A stretch of DNA of 64,000 nucleotides from Actinomycetes bacterium (GTDB lineage Bacteria; Actinomycetota; Acidimicrobiia; Acidimicrobiales; Acidimicrobiaceae), in contig JAKAQR010000004.1 of NCBI GenBank assembly GCA_021819725.1, positions 62,001 to 126,000 on the forward strand. Reading direction: 5' to 3'. Shown one piece after another: positions 62,032 through 64,000 of this stretch. The stretch's first letter is position 1. Each line of letters opens with the position of its first letter. The position numbers were made by a program, and so were the translations under genes. Under the pieces are notes generated by a model, which was not told where the DNA came from, ran no database searches, and saw only the letters and a program-made list of their open reading frames with translations.

Positions 62032-63669
62032 TCAATCAGATGGATTCGCTGCCTCGTCGCCTTGGAGTCCCTGGGTGGGGGTGGGGACGTTCGCACGCCG
62101 CTCGACCTCCGCTGCTCTGATGGCGTGATGGGGGCGGCCGAGGACGAAATAGAGCGCCCCGATGATCACGATGATGGTGATCACCAGAATGGTCAGCCAG
62201 TCGAAGTTAAAGAGTTCGCCTCGGGGTGAGTTCAGTCCAGTTGGCGCGATGATGTTCACGATCATGCCGACTCCGTAGATCAACCCCAAGACCGCGACGA
62301 GGTACCCCCATCTGCCAAGCTGGAAGGAGCCCTCGGCTTTCCAGCCACGCAACCTGGCGATGAGATAGGCGAGCACCACCATTTGGAACGAGATGTAGAT
62401 ACCCGACACACCGAAGCTCACGAGTGCCGTCAGCGCGTTGACGTGGGCCGGATAGACGATAAAGCCGATGTGAATGGGCTTTGTGGGCGTGAAGTGCACC
62501 AAGAACGAGAGGAGTTCGGGGATGATAGCAGCGAGGAGAATTGCGGCCACTGGGGTGCGACGCCGGGGAGAGATACGCCGCAGAACACGGTGTCCTGGTA
62601 CCGCCCGATCTCGGGCATAGGAGAACACCAAACGAGCACCCGCACCCTGGACGGCCAGACCACACGAGAAGAAGGCGAAACAGATAATGAACAGAATGAG
62701 ATCTTGGAAGAACTTGGCGGAGATGGCACTTGAGAGGATTGCCGGAACGCCTTGGGTTGCGGCCAGGGCAAAACCCTTGGGGCCAGAAGGAATCGCAAGG
62801 CTGAGCGCACCGACCAGAATCATCGAGACGATACCACCGAAGATGAGAGCCGAGACCATTGCACGAGGGACATGGCGTGACGCATCCACGACCTCCTCAG
62901 CGACATCACCAGCGCTTTCAAAGCCATAGAAAATGTAGACCGGTCCGAGCACCGCGATCAACGCGGCCCCTGCCCACCAGTTGCCGCCGAAGTTCACCCC
63001 GAGCGGGCTGGTCTTGAGGTGGGTCGTTCCCTGGGTAGTGAAGAGATAGCCGAGTGAGTGATGGGTGGCGAAAGCGAGCAAGATGATTGCCAGCCCCACG
63101 GTCCCGAGTACCTCGAACCACGTTCCGATCCTTGAGATCGACCCGAGGAACTTAACGCCGTAGACATTGAAGAGTGTCTGACCGGCGAGGTAGAGGGTGG
63201 AGATGAGCAAGATGGTGTTGGGGGAGGCTCCATTGAGGTGGGTGCCGAAGAGGTTGTTAACGAGATCGGCAAAGTAACTGGGAACACCGGTGTCGACGGA
63301 GGCCACCGTGATGATAAGGGCCCAGCCATACATCCACCCGACCCACCAGCCGTACCCCGAGCCCATGAGACGTTTGCTCCACTGAAACAGGGCACCCGCG
63401 ATCGGATAGCTCGATCCAAGCTCGCCGAAGATGAGGGCGACAAAGAGCTGGCCGATCACGACGAGAGGGATCAACCAGATAAATGCGGGCCCCCCGGTAC
63501 CAAGGCTCAGTGCGTACAGCGAATAGATGCCTACCACGGGTGACAAGTAACAAAAGGCAACCGAGAAATTCTCGAACAGAGTCATGACTCGAGAGAGTTC
63601 TTGATGATAACCCAGCTCGTTGAGCCGAGCTTCGTCGCTCTTTGGTACCGGCGTATCGTTCGCTTCCAC
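62032..63669 (-). CDS. APC-family amino acid permease
   Basis: This 545-residue polytopic transporter has about 12-13 TMs. LGYHQELSRVMTLFENFSVAF before TM1 and GELGSSYPIAGALFQW in TM2 are typical of the APC superfamily (amino acid/choline type), and GFESAGDVAEEVVDASRHVPR in the middle matches the TM6 region. It should exchange or import amino acids or amines across the inner membrane. I chose GTG at 63669, because GGGGGA lies about 4 nt upstream; GTG at 63687 is the alternative. Confidence 0.9.
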   Translation of the reverse strand: MEANDTPVPKSDEARLNELGYHQELSRVMTLFENFSVAFCYLSPVVGIYSLYALSLGTGGPAFIWLIPLVVIGQLFVALIFGELGSSYPIAGALFQWSKRLMGSGYGWWVGWMYGWALIITVASVDTGVPSYFADLVNNLFGTHLNGASPNTILLISTLYLAGQTLFNVYGVKFLGSISRIGTWFEVLGTVGLAIILLAFATHHSLGYLFTTQGTTHLKTSPLGVNFGGNWWAGAALIAVLGPVYIFYGFESAGDVAEEVVDASRHVPRAMVSALIFGGIVSMILVGALSLAIPSGPKGFALAATQGVPAILSSAISAKFFQDLILFIICFAFFSCGLAVQGAGARLVFSYARDRAVPGHRVLRRISPRRRTPVAAILLAAIIPELLSFLVHFTPTKPIHIGFIVYPAHVNALTALVSFGVSGIYISFQMVVLAYLIARLRGWKAEGSFQLGRWGYLVAVLGLIYGVGMIVNIIAPTGLNSPRGELFNFDWLTILVITIIVIIGALYFVLGRPHHAIRAAEVERRANVPTPTQGLQGDEAANPSD

Positions 63670-64000
63670 TGTTTCCCCCAAGGTCACGGCACTGCTACCA
63701 ACCTTAGCGTTGATAATGAGCGTGGATGATCAGAATCGGAGATTTTTGTAGATTTTCTGAAATAAGCGGAAATCTAGGACCCAAATCATCTGGAGTGAGT
63801 CGTTGCATATAGCGGCGATCTTCGCGTGGAGTCTCGCAGGTTGTAGTTTTGCTTTATGGCTGTTCTTCGAGCCTTTCTGTTTGCCACTGAATCGCTTGTT
63901 GGGTCGTTGCAGTCTTTTGCGCAGCTTGGCATGGGCCTTTGGCCCGTCGATCTTCTCTCCGCTCGAGAGCCTAGCGAGGGTCGTGACCCCTAGGTTTAGG
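63670..64000. other. Right-edge region upstream of the permease, nothing assigned
   Basis: About 331 bp. The first part must carry the permease promoter. A 45-codon plus-strand frame starting at 63856 has no recognisable domain. The AT-rich segment 63738-63775 contains an imperfect inverted repeat (AGATTTTC / GGAAATCT). No gene called. Confidence 0.4.

Noticed and set aside
63856..63993. 45-codon frame at the right edge as a small protein
   Set aside because: No domain, no ribosome site and window truncation; too weak to call.

Overview
The window looks like chromosome of a mid-to-high-GC actinobacterium, most probably an acidophilic Acidimicrobiia relative (Ferrimicrobium/Acidimicrobium type). 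Evidence: a mycothiol synthase (mshD), a murT-gatD pair for lipid II amidation, a 6C small RNA, a DevR/DosR-like regulator next to a universal stress protein, many genes that appear leaderless (TANNNT hexamer 6-9 nt before the start codon and no Shine-Dalgarno), and a very large fibronectin-III surface protein ending in 'ADGGVFNFGSA' repeats. No tRNA, rRNA, CRISPR array or intact insertion sequence was recognised.

Layout. 1-4.2 kb: truncated MFS transporter, MalY/PatB-type aminotransferase overlapping a CmtR-like metal sensor, TetR regulator, small membrane protein. 4.2-10.2 kb: a tightly overlapping four-gene operon (acyl-CoA reductase/HAD fusion, zinc alcohol dehydrogenase, LarA-like protein, PlsC acyltransferase), which looks like an uncharacterised lipid pathway and is the strongest candidate for a new system here. 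10.3-15 kb: a complete branched-chain amino acid-type ABC importer (livFGMHK order on the minus strand). 15.6-19.1 kb: a HutC-type GntR regulator and a mitochondrial-type aconitase that share a 16-bp promoter motif. 19.2-21.4 kb: gatD-murT, then the 6C sRNA. 21.4-24.3 kb: LysR, an SDR dehydrogenase and a PhoU-like protein. 24.3-28.9 kb: an efflux-type ABC system with two ATPases and one very large FtsX-like permease. 29.0-30.2 kb: DevR-like regulator and UspA.

30.7-32.8 kb: MFS transporter and HEAT-repeat protein. 32.9-40.3 kb: the 2461-residue surface protein, preceded by a highly structured 5' leader. 40.7-45 kb: Tat-exported molybdopterin protein with its cytochrome b, L,D-transpeptidase and a polytopic glycopolymer-type protein. 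45.1-50.1 kb: TPP enzyme, Fur regulator, aldo/keto reductase, DUF302 protein. 50.4-57.3 kb: methyltransferase, amidase, SRPBCC protein, MrfA-like helicase, endonuclease III and MshD, a cluster rich in DNA repair and thiol protection. 57.6-64 kb: class V aminotransferase, a three-gene operon of small membrane proteins, a DnaQ-like exonuclease, a decayed amidase pseudogene and an APC amino-acid permease.

Coding strands alternate often and intergenic spaces of 300-800 bp are common, so most functional linkage rests on the overlapping operons (4.2-10.2, 10.3-13.6, 19.2-21.2, 24.3-28.9 and 58.9-60.1 kb).
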